NCBI GenBank assembly: GCA_964247055.1
Contig: OZ176051.1
Span: 248,001 to 312,000, forward strand
Length of the DNA stretch: 64,000 nucleotides
Source of the DNA: Paragordius varius
Taxonomy: Eukaryota; Nematomorpha
Reading direction: 5' to 3'
Shown here piece after piece: positions 50,262 through 62,884 of the stretch. Within the stretch, counting starts at the first letter, position 1; the number at the start of each line of letters is the position of its first letter. A program made the position numbers and the translations under genes. The notes below the pieces were generated by a model. It saw nothing but the letters and a program-made list of their open reading frames with translations. It made no database searches and was not told the DNA's origin.

Positions 50262-52240
50262 ATGTATTTTTTAAATATTTAAAAAATTTATTTTATACGA
50301 TTTTAAAAATAAAAATGGTTACGTAAAATCCAAATTTGAACAGATGATGTCACCATTATTTTTTTGGGTAGCCCTATGGTAGTTCCATCATCACCCCAAA
50401 TATTTTCGAGATCGGAGTATAAATGTAATTTTTATGAATTTTTTAAATATTTAAAAAATTTATTTTATACGATTTTAAAAATCAAAATGGCTACCTAAAA
50501 TCCAAATTTGATCAGGTGATGTCGCCATAATTTTTTTTGGGTAGCCCTATGGTAGTTCCATCATCACCCCAAATATTTTCAATGTCGGAGTATTGTAATT
50601 TTTATGAATTTTTTAAATATTTAAAAAATTTATTTTATACGATTTTAAAAATAAAAATGGCTACCTAAAATCCAAATTTGATCAGGTGATGTCACCATAT
50701 ATTTTTTTGGGTAGCCCTATGGTAGTTCCATTATCACCCGAAATATTGTCGAGATCGGAGTATAAATGTAATTTTTTTGAATTTTTTAAATATTTAAAAA
50801 ATTTATTTTATACGATTTTAAAAATAAAAATGGCTACCTAAAATCAAATTTGATCAGGTGATGTCGCCATAATTTTTTTTGGGTAGCCCTATGGTAGTTC
50901 CATCATAACCCCAAATATTTTTGAGATCGGACTTTAAATGTAATTTTAATGAATTTTTTAAATATTTAAAAAATTTATTTTATACGATTTTAAAAATAAA
51001 AATCGCTACCTAAAATCCAAATTTGATCAGGTGATGTCGCCATAATTTTTTTTGTGTAGCCCTATAGTAGTTCCATCATCACCGCAAATATTTTTGAGAT
51101 CGGAGTATAAATGTAATTTTTATGAATTTTTTAAATATTTAAAAAATTTATTTTATACGATTTTAAAAATAAAAATGGCTACCTAAAATCCAAATTTGAT
51201 CAGGTAATGTCACTATAATTTTTTTGGGTAGCCCAATGGTAGTTCCATCATCACCCCAAATATTTTGGGGATCGGACTATAAATGTAATTTTTATGAATT
51301 TTTTAAATATTTAAAAAATTTATTTTATACGATTTTAAAAATAAAAATGGCTACCTAAAATCCAAATTTGATCAGGTGATGTCACTATAATTTTTTTAGT
51401 TAGCCCTATGGTAGTTCCATCATCACCCCAAATATTTTGGGGATCGGACTATAAATGTAATTTTTATGAATTTTTTAAATATTTAAAAAATTTATTTTAT
51501 ACGATTTTAAAAATAAAAATGGCTACCTAAAATCCAAATTTGATCAGGTGATGTCGCCATAATTTTTTTGGGTAGCCCTATGGTAGTTCCATCATAACCC
51601 CAAATATTTTTGAGATCGGACTTTAAATGTAATTTTTATGAATTTTTTAAATATTTAAAAAATTTATTTTATACGATTTTAAAAATAAAAATGGCTACCT
51701 AAAATCCAAATTTGATCAGGTGATGTCACCATAATTTTTTTTCGGTAGCCCTATGGTAGTTCCATCATCACCCCAAATATTTTAGAGATCGGTGTATAAA
51801 TGTAATTTTTATGAATTTTTTAAATATTTAAAAAATTTATTTTATACGATTTTAAAAATAAAAATGGCTACCTAAAATCCAAATTTGATCAGGTGATGTC
51901 ACTATAATTTTTTTGGGTAGCCCTATGGTAGTTCCATCATCACCCCAAATATTTTGGGGATCGGACTATAAATGTAATTTTTATGAATTTTTTAAATATT
52001 TAAAAAATTTATTTTATACGATTTTAAAAATAAAAATAGCTACCTAAAATCCAAATTTGATCAGGTGATGTCACTATAATTTTTTTGGGTAGCCCTATGG
52101 TAGTTCCATCATCACCCCATATATTTTGGGGATCGGACTATAAATGTAATTTTTATGAATTTTTTAAATATTTAAAAAATTTATTTTATACGATTTTAAA
52201 AATAAAAATGGCTACCTAAAATCCAAATTTGATCAGGTGA

Positions 52241-55200
52241 TGTCGCCATAATTTTTTTTGCGTAGCCCTATGGTAGTTCCATCATCAGCCCAAATACTTT
52301 GGGGATCGGACTATAAATGTAATTTTTATGAATTTTTTAAATATTTAAAAAATTTATTTTATACGATTTTAAAAATCAAAATGGCTACCTAAAATCCAAA
52401 TTTGATCAGGTGATGTCGCCATAATTTTTTTGGGTAGCCCTATAGTAGTTCCATCATCACCCCAAATATTTTTGAGATCGGAGTATAAATGTAATTTTTA
52501 TGAATTTTTTAAATATTTAAAAAATTTATTTTATACGATTTTAAAAATAAAAATGGCTACCTAAAATCCAAATTTGATCAGGTGATGTCACCATAATTTT
52601 TTTTGGGTAGCCCTATGGTAGTTCCATCATTACCCCAAATATTGTCGAGATCGGAATATAAATGTAATTTTTTTGAATTTTTTAAATATTTAAAAAATTT
52701 ATTTTATACGATTTTAAAAATAAAAATGGCTACCTAAAATCCAAATTTGATCAGGTGATGTCGCCATAATTTTTTTTGGGTAGCCCTATGGTAGTTCCAT
52801 CATCACCCCAAATATTTTTGAGATCGGAGTATAAATGTAATTTTTATGAATTTTTTAAATATTTAAAAAATTTATTTTATACGATTTTAAAAATAAAAAT
52901 GGCTACCTAAAATCCAAATTTGATCAGGTGATGTCACTCTAATTTTTTTGGGTAGCCCTATGGTAGTTCCATCATCACCCCAAATATTTTGGGGATCGGA
53001 CTATAAATGTAATAATTTTTTAAATATTTAAAAAATTTATTTTATACGATTTTAAAAATAAAAATGGCTACCTAAAATCCAAATTTGATCAGGTGATGTC
53101 GCCATAATTTTTTTGGGTAGCCCTATGGTAGTTCCATCATCACCCCAAATATTTTGGGGATCGGATTATAAATGTAATTTTTATGAATTTTTTAAATATT
53201 TAAAAAATTTATTTTATACGATTTTAAAAATAAAAATGGCTACCTAAAATCCAAATTTGATCAGGTGATGTCACCATAATTTTTTTTGGGTAGCCCTATG
53301 GTAGTTCCATCATTACCCCAAATATTGTCGAGATCGGAATATAAATGTAATTTTTTTGAATTTTTTAAATATTTAAAAAATTTATTTTATACGATTTTAA
53401 AAATAAAAATGGCTACCTAAAATCCAAATTTGATCAGGTGATGTCGCCATAATTTTTTTTCGGTAGCCCTATGGTAGTTCCATCATCACCCCAAATATTT
53501 TTGAGATCGGAGTATAAATGTAATTTTTATGAATTTTTTAAATATTTAAAAAATTTATTTTATACGATTTTAAAAATAAAAATGGCTACCTAAAATCCAA
53601 ATTTGATCAGGTGATGTAACTATAATTTTTTTGGGTAGCCCTATGGTAGTTCCATCATCACCCCAAATATTTTGGGGATCGGACTATAAATGTAATTTTT
53701 ATGAATTTTTTAAATATTTAAAAAATTTATTTTATACGATTTTAAAAATAAAAATGGCTACCTAAAATCCAAATTTGATCAGGTGATGTCGCCATAATTT
53801 TTTTTGGGTAGCCCTATAGTAGTTCCATCATCACCCCAAATATTTTTGAGATCGGAGTATAAATGTAATTTTTATGAATTTTTTAAATATTTAAAAAATT
53901 TATTTTATACGATTTTAAAAATAAAAATGGCTACCTAAAATCCAAATTTGATCAGGTGATGTCACCATAATTTTTTTTGGGTAGCCCTATGGTAGTTCCA
54001 TCATTACCCCAAATATTGTCGAGATCGGAGTATAAATGTAATTTTTATGAATTTTTTAAATATTTAAAAAATTTATTTTATACGATTTTAAAAATAAAAA
54101 TGGCTACCTAAAATCCAAATTTGATCAGGTGATGTCACTATAATTTTTTTGGGTAGCCCTATGGTAGTTCCATCATCACCCCAAATATTTTGGGGATCGG
54201 ACTATAAATGTAATTTTTATGAATTTTATAAATATTTAAAAAATTTATTTTATACGATTTTAAAAATAAAAATGGCTACCTAAAATCCAAATTTGATCAG
54301 GTGATGTCGCCATAATTTTTTTTGGGTAGCCCTATGGTAGTTCCATCATCACCCCAAATATTGTCGAGATCGGAGTATAAATGTAATTTTTTTGAATTTT
54401 TTAAATATTTAAAAAATTTATTTTATACGATTTTAAAAATAAAAATGTCTACCTAAAATCCAAATTTGATCAGGTGATGTCGCCATAATTTTTTTTGGGT
54501 AGCCCTATGGTAGTTCCATCATCACCCCAAATATTTTGGGGATCGGATTATAAATGTAATTTTTATGAATTTTTTAAATATTTAAAAAATTTATTTTATA
54601 CGATTTTAAAAATAAAAATGGCTACCTAAAATCCAAATTTGATCAGGTGATGTCACCATAATTTTTTTTGGGTAGCCCTATGGTAGTTCCATCATTACCC
54701 CAAATATTGTCGAGATCGGAGTATAAATGTAATTTTTTTGAATTTTTTAAATATTTAAAAAATTTATTTTATACGATTTTAAAAATAAAAATGGCTTCCT
54801 AAAATCCAAATTTGATCAGGTGATGTCGCCATAATTTTTTTTGGGTAGCCCTATGGTAGTTCCATCATAACCCCAAATATTTTTGAGATCGGACTTTAAA
54901 TGTAATTTTTATGAATTTTTTAAATATTTAAAAAATTTATTTTATACGATTTTAAAAATAAAAATAGCTACCTAAAATCCAAATTTGATCAGGTGATGTC
55001 GCCATAATTTTTTTTGGGTAGCCCTATGGTAGTTCCATCATCACCCCAAATATTTTGGGGATCGGATTATAAATGTAATTTTTATGAATTTTTTAAATAT
55101 TTAAAAAATTTATTTTATACGATTTTAAAAATAAAAATGGCTACCTAAAATCCAAATTTGATCAGGTGATGTCACCATAATTTTTTTTGGGTAGCCCTAT

Positions 55201-58200
55201 GGTAGTTCCATCATTACCCCAAATATTGTCGAGATCGGATAATAAATGTAATTTTTTTGAATTTTTTAAATATTTAAAAAATTTATTTTATACGATTTTA
55301 AAAATAAAAATGGCTAAAATCCAAATTTGATCAGGTGATGTCACCATAATTTTTTTTGGGTAGCCCTATGGTAGTTCCATCATCACCCCAAATATTTTTG
55401 AGATCGGAGTATAAATGTAATTTTTATGAATTTTTTAAATATTTAAAAAATTTATTTTATACGATTTTAAAAATAAAAATGGCTACCTAAAATCCAAATT
55501 TGATCAGGTGATGTCACTATAATTTTTTTGGGTAGCCCTATGGTAGTTCCATCATCACCCCAAATATTTTGGGGATCGGACTATAAATGTAATTTTTATG
55601 AATTTTTTAAATATTTAAAAAATTTATTTTATACGATTTTAAAAATAAAAATGGCTACCTAAAATCCAAATTTGATCAGGTGATGTCGCCATAATTTTTT
55701 TTGGGTAGCCCTATGGTAGTTCCATCATCACCCCAAATATTTTTGAGATCGGAGTATAAATGTAATTTTTATGAATTTTTTAAATATTTAAAAAATTTAT
55801 TTTATACGATTTTAAAAATAAAAATGGCTACCTAAAATCCAAATTTGATCAGGTGATGTCGCCATAATTTTTTTTGGGTAGCCCTATGGTAGTTCCATCA
55901 TCACCCCAAATATTTTGGGGATCGAATTATAAATGTAATTTTTATGAATTTTTTAAATATTTAAAAAATTTATTTTATACGATTTTAAAAATAAAAATGG
56001 CTACCTAAAATCCAAATTTGATCAGGTGATGTCACCATAATTTTTTTTGGGTAGCCCTATGGTAGTTCCATCATTACCCCAAATATTGTCGAGATCGGAG
56101 TATAAATGTAATTTTTTTGAATTTTTTAAATATTTAAAAAATTTATTTTATACGATTTTAAAAATAAAAATGGCTACCTAAAATCCAAATTTGATCAGGT
56201 GATGTCGCCATAATTTTTTTTGGGTAGCCCTATGGTAGTTCCATCATCACCCCAAATACTTTGGGGATCGGACTATAAATGTAATTTTTATGAATTTTTT
56301 AAATATTTAAAAAATTTATTTTATACGATTTTAAAAATAAAAATGGCTACCTAAAATCCAAATTTGATCAGATGATGTCACCATAATTTTTTTTGGGTAG
56401 CCCTATGGTAGTTCCATCATCACCCCAAATATTTTTGAGATCGGAGTATAAATGTAATTTTTATGAATTTTTTAAATATTTAAAAAATTTATTTTATACG
56501 ATTTTAAAAATAAAAATGGCTACCTAAAATCCAAATTTGATCAGGTGATGTCACTATAATTTTTTTGGGTAGCCCTATGGTAGTTCCATCATCACCCCAA
56601 ATATTTTGGGGATCGGACTATAAATGTAATTTTTATGAATTTTTTAAATATTTAAAAAATTTATTTTATACGATTTTAAAAATAAAAATGGCTACCTAAA
56701 ATCCAAATTTGATCAGGTGATGTCGCCATAATTTTTTTTGGGTACCCCTATAGTAGTTCCATCATCACCCCAAATATTTTTGAGATCGGAGTATAAATGT
56801 AATTTTTATGAATTTTTTAAATATTTAAAAAATTTATTTTATACGATTTTAAAAATAAAAATGGCTTCCTAAAATCCAAATTTGATCAGGTGATGTCGCC
56901 ATAATTTTTTTTGGGTAGCCCTATGGTAGTTCCATCATCACCCCAAATATTTTGGGGATCGGATTATAAATGTAATTTTTATGAATTTTTTAAATATTTA
57001 AAAAATTTATTTTATACGATTTTAAAAATAAAAATAGCTACCTAAAATCCAAATTTGATCAGGTGATGTCGCCATAATTTTTTTTGGGTAGCCCTATGGT
57101 AGTTCCATCATTACCCCAAATATTGTCGAGATCGGAGTATAAATGTAATTTTTTTGAATTTTTTAAATATTTAAAAAATTTATTTTATACGATTTTAAAA
57201 ATAAAAATGGCTACCTAAAATCCAAATTTGATCAGGTGATGTCACTATAATTTTTTTGGGTAGCCCTATGGTAGTTCCATCATCACCCCAAATATTTTGG
57301 GGATCGGACTATAAATGTAATTTTTATGAATTTTTTAAATATTTAAAAAATTTATTTTATACGATTTTAAAAATAAAAATGGCTACCTAAAATCCAAATT
57401 TGATCAGGTGATGTCGCCATAATTTTTTTTGGGTACCCCTATAGTAGTTCCATCATCACCCCAAATATTTTTGAGATCGGAGTATAAATGTAATTTTTAT
57501 GAATTTTTTAAATATTTAAAAAATTTATTTTATACGATTTTAAAAATAAAAATGGCTAAAATCCAAATTTGATCAGGTGATGTCACCATAATTTTTTTTG
57601 GGTAGCCCTATGGTAGTTCCATCATTACCCCAAATATTGTCGAGATCGGAGTATAAATGTAATTTTTTTGAATTTTTTAAATATTTAAAAAATTTATTTT
57701 ATACGATTTTAAAAATAAAAATGGCTACCTAAAATCCAAATTTGATCAGGTGATGTCACTATAATTTTTTTGGGTAGCCCTATGGTAGTTCCATCATCAC
57801 CCCAAATATTTTGGGGATCGGACTATAAATGTAATTTTTATGAATTTTTTAAATATTTAAAAAATTTATTTTATACGATTTTAAAAATAAAAATGGCTAC
57901 CTAAAATCCAAATTTGATCAGGTGATGTCGCCATAATTTTTTTTGGGTACCCCTATAGTAGTTCCATCATCACCCCAAATATTTTTGAGATCGGAGTATA
58001 AATGTAATTTTTATGAATTTTTTAAATATTTAAAAAATTTATTTTATACGATTTTAAAAATAAAAATGGCTACCTAAAATCCAAATTTGATCAGGTGATG
58101 TCGCCATAATTTTTTTTGGGTAGCCCTATGGTAGTTCCATCATCACCCCAAATATTTTGGGGATCGGATTATAAATGTAATTTTTATGAATTTTTTAAAT

Positions 58201-60319
58201 ATTTAAAAAATTTATTTTATACGATTTTAAAAATAAAAATGGCTAAAATCCAAATTTGATCAGGTGATGTCACCATAATTTTTTTTGGGTAGCCCTATGG
58301 TAGTTCCATCATTACCCCAAATATTGTCGAGATCGGAGTATAAATGTAATTTTTTTGAATTTTTTAAATATTTAAAAAATTTATTTTATACGATTTTAAA
58401 AATAAAAATGGCTACCTAAAATCCAAATTTGATCAGGTGATGTCGCCATAATTTTTTTTGGGTAGCCCTATGGTAGTTCCATCATCACCCCAAATACTTT
58501 GGGGATCGGACTATAAATGTAATTTTTATGAATTTTTTAAATATTTAAAAAATTTATTTTATACGATTTTAAAAATAAAAATGGCTAAAATCCAAATTTG
58601 ATCAGGTGATGTCACCATAATTTTTTTTGGGTAGCCCTATGGTAGTTCCATCATTACCCCAAATATTGTCGAGATCGGAGTATAAATGTAATTTTTTTGA
58701 ATTTTTTAAATATTTAAAAAATTTATTTTATACGATTTTAAAAATAAAAATGGCTACCTAAAATCCAAATTTGATCAGGTGATGTCACCATAATTTTTTT
58801 TGGGTAGCCCTATGGTAGTTCCATCATCACCCCAAATACTTTGGGGATCGGACTATAAATGTAATTTTTATGAATTTTTTAAATATTTAAAAAATTTATT
58901 TTATACGATTTTAAAAATAAAAATGGCTACCTAAAATCCAAATTTGATCAGATGATGTCACCATAATTTTTTTTGGGTAGCCCTATGGTAGTTCCATCAT
59001 CACCCCAAATATTTTCGAGATCGGAGTATAAATGTAATTTTTATGAATTATATATTTAAAAAATTTATTTTATACGATTTTAAAAATAAAAATGGCTACC
59101 TAAAATCCAAATTTGATCAGGTGATGTCACCATAATTTTTTTTGGGTAGCCCTATGGTAGTTCCATCATCACCCCAAATATTGTCGAGATCAGAGTATAA
59201 ATGTAATTTTTTTGAATTTTTTAAATATTTAAAAAATTTATTTTATACCATTTTAAAAATAAAAATGGCTACCTAAAATCCAAATTTGATCAGGTGATGT
59301 CGCCATAATTTTTTTTGAGTAGCCCTATGGTAGTTCCATCATAACCCCAAATATTTTTGAGATCGGACTTTAAATGTAATTTTTATAAATTTTTTAAATA
59401 TTTGAAAAATTTATTTTATACGATTTTAAAAATAAAAATGGCTACCTAAAATCCAAATTTCATCAGGTGATGTCGCCATAATTTTTTTTGGGTAGCCCTA
59501 TAGTAGTTCCATCATCACCCCAAATATTTTTGAGATCGGAGTATAAATGTAATTTTTATGAATTTTTTAAATATTTAAAAAATTTATTTTATACGATTTT
59601 AAAAATAAAAATGGCTACCTAAAATCCAAATTTGATCAGGTGATGTCGCCATAATTTTTTGTGGGTAGCCCTATGGTAGTTCCATCATCACCCCAAATAT
59701 TTTGGGGATCGGATTATAAATGTAATTTTTATGAATTTTTTAAATATTTAAAAAATTTATTTTATACGATTTTAAAAATAAAAATGGCTACCTAAAATCC
59801 AAATTTGATCAGGTGATGTCACCATAATTTTTTTTGGGTAGCCCTATGGTAGTTCCATCATTACCCCAAATATTGTCGAGATCGGAGTATAAATGTAATT
59901 TTTTTGAATTTTTTAAATATTTAAAAAATTTATTTTATACGATTTTAAAAATAAAAATGGCTACCTAAAATCCAAATTTGATCAGGTGATGTCGCCATAA
60001 TTTTTTTTGGGTAGCCCTATGGTAGTTCCATCATCACCCCAAATACTTTGGGGATCGGACTATAAATGTAATTTTTATGAATTTTTTAAATATTTAAAAA
60101 ATTTATTTTATACGATTTTAAAAATAAAAATGGCTACCTAAAATCCAAATTTGATCAGATGATGTCACCATAATTTTTTTTGGGTAGCCCTATGGTAGTT
60201 CCATCATCACCCCAAATATTTTCGAGATCGCAGTATAAATGTAATTTTTATAAATTTTTTAAATATTTAAAAAATTTATTTTATAAGATTTTAAAAATAA
60301 AAATGGCTACCTAAAATCC
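52241..60319. repeat. Array segment of reshuffled four-class monomers
   Basis: About 47 monomers belong mainly to four classes: TCGCC/TTTGAG, TCACTAT/TTGGGG, TCGCC/TTGGGG with CGGATTATAAATG, and TCACC/CATTACCCC/GTCGAG. CGGATTA monomers (53161, 54543, 55062, 55922 as CGAATTA, 56959, 58164, 59709) are each followed by a CATTACCCC/GTCGAG monomer. Their spacing varies: 8, 3, 5, 6, 7 and 9 units. GTACCCCTATAG units (56741, 57432, 57946) each follow a TCACTAT/TTGGGG unit. Several junctions lack ACCT (GGCTAAAATCC near 55313, 57555, 58242 and 58583). Deletions near the palindrome occur at about 53013 and 59049. Confidence 0.8.
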
Positions 60320-60661
60320 AAATTTGATCAGGTGATGTCACCATAATTTATTTGGGTAGCCCTATGGTAGTTCCATCATCACCCCAAATATTTTGGGGAT
60401 CGGACTATAAATGTAATTTTTATGAATATTTTAAATATTTAAAAAATTTATTTTATACGATTTTAAAAAAAATGGCTACCTAAAATCCAAATTTGATCAG
60501 GTGATGTCGCCATAATTTTTTTTGGGTAGCCCTATGGTAGTTCCATCATCACCCCAAATACTTTGGGGATCGGAGTATAAATGTAATTTTTATAAATTTT
60601 TTAAATATTTAAAAAATTTATTTTATAAGATTTTAAAAATAAAAATGGCTACCTAAAATCC
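60320..60661. repeat. Two founder-like monomers before the homogeneous run
   Basis: The unit 60320-60488 (169 bp) has AATTTATTTGGG and a shortened TTTTAAAAAAAATGGC. The unit 60489-60661 (173 bp) has CTTTGGGG with CGGAGT and TTTATAAGATTTT. Together they carry the two variants (TTTATTTGGG and ATAAGATT) that are combined in the monomers that follow, so the amplified unit may be their recombinant. Confidence 0.65.
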
Positions 60662-61521
60662 AAATTTGATCAGGTGATGTCACCATAATTTATTTGGGTA
60701 GCCCTATGGTAGTTCCATCATCACCCCAAATATTTTGGGGATCGGACTATAAATGTAATTTTTATGAATTTTTTAAATATTTAAAAAATTTATTTTATAA
60801 GATTTTAAAAATAAAAATGGCTACCTAAAATCCAAATTTGATCAGGTGATGTCACCATAATTTATTTGGGTAGCCCTATGGTAGTTCCATCATCACCCCA
60901 AATATTTTGGGGATCGGACTATAAATGTAATTTTTATGAATTTTTTAAATATTTAAAAAATTTATTTTATAAGATTTTAAAAATAAAAATGGCTACCTAA
61001 AATCCAAATTTGATCAGGTGATGTCACCATAATTTATTTGGGTAGCCCTATGGTAGTTCCATCATCACCCCAAATATTTTGGGGATCGGACTATAAATGT
61101 AATTTTTATGAATTTTTTAAATATTTAAAAAATTTATTTTATAAGATTTTAAAAATAAAAATGGCTACCTAAAATCCAAATTTGATCAGGTGATGTCACC
61201 ATAATTTATTTGGGTAGCCCTATGGTAGTTCCATCATCACCCCAAATATTTTGGGGATCGGACTATAAATGTAATTTTTATGAATTTTTTAAATATTTAA
61301 AAAATTTATTTTATAAGATTTTAAAAATAAAAATGGCTACCTAAAATCCAAATTTGATCAGGTGATGTCACCATAATTTATTTGGGTAGCCCTATGGTAG
61401 TTCCATCATCACCCCAAATATTTTGGGGATCGGACTATAAATGTAATTTTTATGAATTTTTTAAATATTTAAAAAATTTATTTTATACGATTTTAAAAAT
61501 AAAAATGGCTACCTAAAATCC
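60662..61521. repeat. Homogeneous run of five 172-bp monomers
   Basis: Units start at 60662, 60834, 61006, 61178 and 61350, steps of exactly 172 bp. The first four read as identical, all with AATTTATTTGGG, TTGGGGATCGGAC and TTTATAAGATTTT. The fifth differs only by returning to TATACGATTTT. This is the clearest single-monomer amplification in the window and presumably the youngest. Confidence 0.92.
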
Positions 61522-62884
61522 AAATTTGATCAGGTGATGTCACCATAATTTTTTTTGGGTAACCCTATGGTGGTTCCATCATCACCCCAAATATTTTTGA
61601 GAATGGACTTTAAATGTAATTTTTATGAATTTTTTAAATATTTAAAAAATTTATTTTATACGATTTTAAAAATAAAAATGGCTACCTAAAATCCAAATTT
61701 GATCAGGTGATGTTGCCATAATTTTTTTTGGGAGCCCTATGGTAGTTCCATCATCACCCCAAATATTTTGGGGATCGGAGTATAAATGTAATTTTTATGA
61801 ATTTTTTAAATATTTAAAAAATTTATTTTATACGATTTTAAAAATAAAAATGGCGACCTAAAATCCAAATTTGCTCAGGTGATGTCTCCATAATTTTTTT
61901 TGGGTAGCCCTATGGTAGTTCCATCATTACCCCAAATATTTTGGGGATCGGACTATAAATGTAATTTTTATGAATTTTTTAAATATTTAAAAAATTTATC
62001 TTATACGATTTTAAAAATAAAAATGGCTACCTAAAATACAAATTTGATCAGGTGATGTCACCATAATTTTTTTTGGGTAGCCCTATGGTAGTTCCATCAT
62101 CACCCCAAATATTTTCGAGATCGGAGTATAAATGTAATTTTTATGCATTTTTTAAATATTTATAAAATTGATTTTATACGATTTTAAAAATAAAAATGGC
62201 TACCTAAAATACAAATTTGATCAGGTGATGTCACCATAATTTTTTTTGGGTAACCCTATGGTGGTTCCATCATCACCCCAAATATTTTTGAGATCGGACT
62301 TTAAATGTAATTTTTATGAATTTTTTAAATATTTAAAAAATTTATTTTATACGATTTTAAAAATAAAAATGGATACCTAAAATCCAAATTTGATCAGGTG
62401 ATGTCGCCATAATTTTTTTTGGGTAGCCCTATGGTAGTTCCATCATCACCCCAAATATTTTGGGGATCGGACTATAAATGTAATTTTTATGAATTTTATA
62501 AATATTTAAAAAATTTATTTTATACGATTTTAAAAATAAAAATGGCTACCTAAAATCCAAATTTCATCAGGTGATGTCACCATAATTTTTTTTGGGTAGC
62601 GCTATGGTAGTTCCATCATCACCCCAAATATTTTCGAGATCGGAGTATAAATGTTATTTTAATGAATTTTTTAAATATTTAAAAAATTTATTTTATACGA
62701 TTTTAAAAATAAAAATGGCTACCTAAAATCCAAATTTGATCAGGTGATGTCGCCATAATTTTTTTGGGTAGCCCTATGGTAGTTCTATCATCCCCAAATA
62801 TTTTTGAGATCGGACTTTAAATGTAATTTTTATGAATTTTTTAAATATTTAAAAAATTTATTTTATACGATTTTAAAAATAAAA
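61522..62884. repeat. Array segment with GTAACCC / GGTGGTTCC monomers
   Basis: About eight monomers. GGGTAACCCTATGGTGG occurs near 61557 and 62249, and again near 63284. GTTGCCAT followed by GGGAGCCC (61731) recurs at 63968, 2237 bp (13 units) later. ATGGCGACC with TTTGCTCAGG near 61850, ATGCATTTTTT near 62143, AAAATACAAATTT near 62034 and 62210, and GGATACC at 62371 are local markers. Nothing but satellite is seen. Confidence 0.75.

Larger units (their letters stand above)
45901..52240. repeat. 18-monomer higher-order repeat with insert, two copies (3160 bp)
   Basis: The copies are about 45901-49060 and 49061-52220. TTTCGGTAGCC, CAGGTAATGTCACTAT with CATCTCCCCATATATT (46441 and 49601), GCGTAG/CATCAGCCC/CTTTGGGG, CATCATTTTGTTTGAG, TATGTGAAAAATTAAT, the 66-bp insert (47036 and 50196) and CCCGAAAT (47580 and 50739) all repeat. 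The offset is 3160 bp up to the insert and 3159 bp after a one-T difference near 47280. The period equals 18 monomers plus the 58-bp net gain of the insert. It diverges at about 52250, where the second copy runs into a GCGTAG/CATCAGCCC monomer. This is the longest near-identical tandem block in the window. Confidence 0.92.

Noticed and set aside
30374-52240. Assembly duplication as the sole explanation of all HORs
   Set aside because: Private substitutions, one-base indels and nested offsets (1378/1377, 3160/3159, 2471) distinguish most copies, which a copied assembly bubble would not produce. The 1727-bp pair and the 60.66-61.35 kb run remain possible artefacts.
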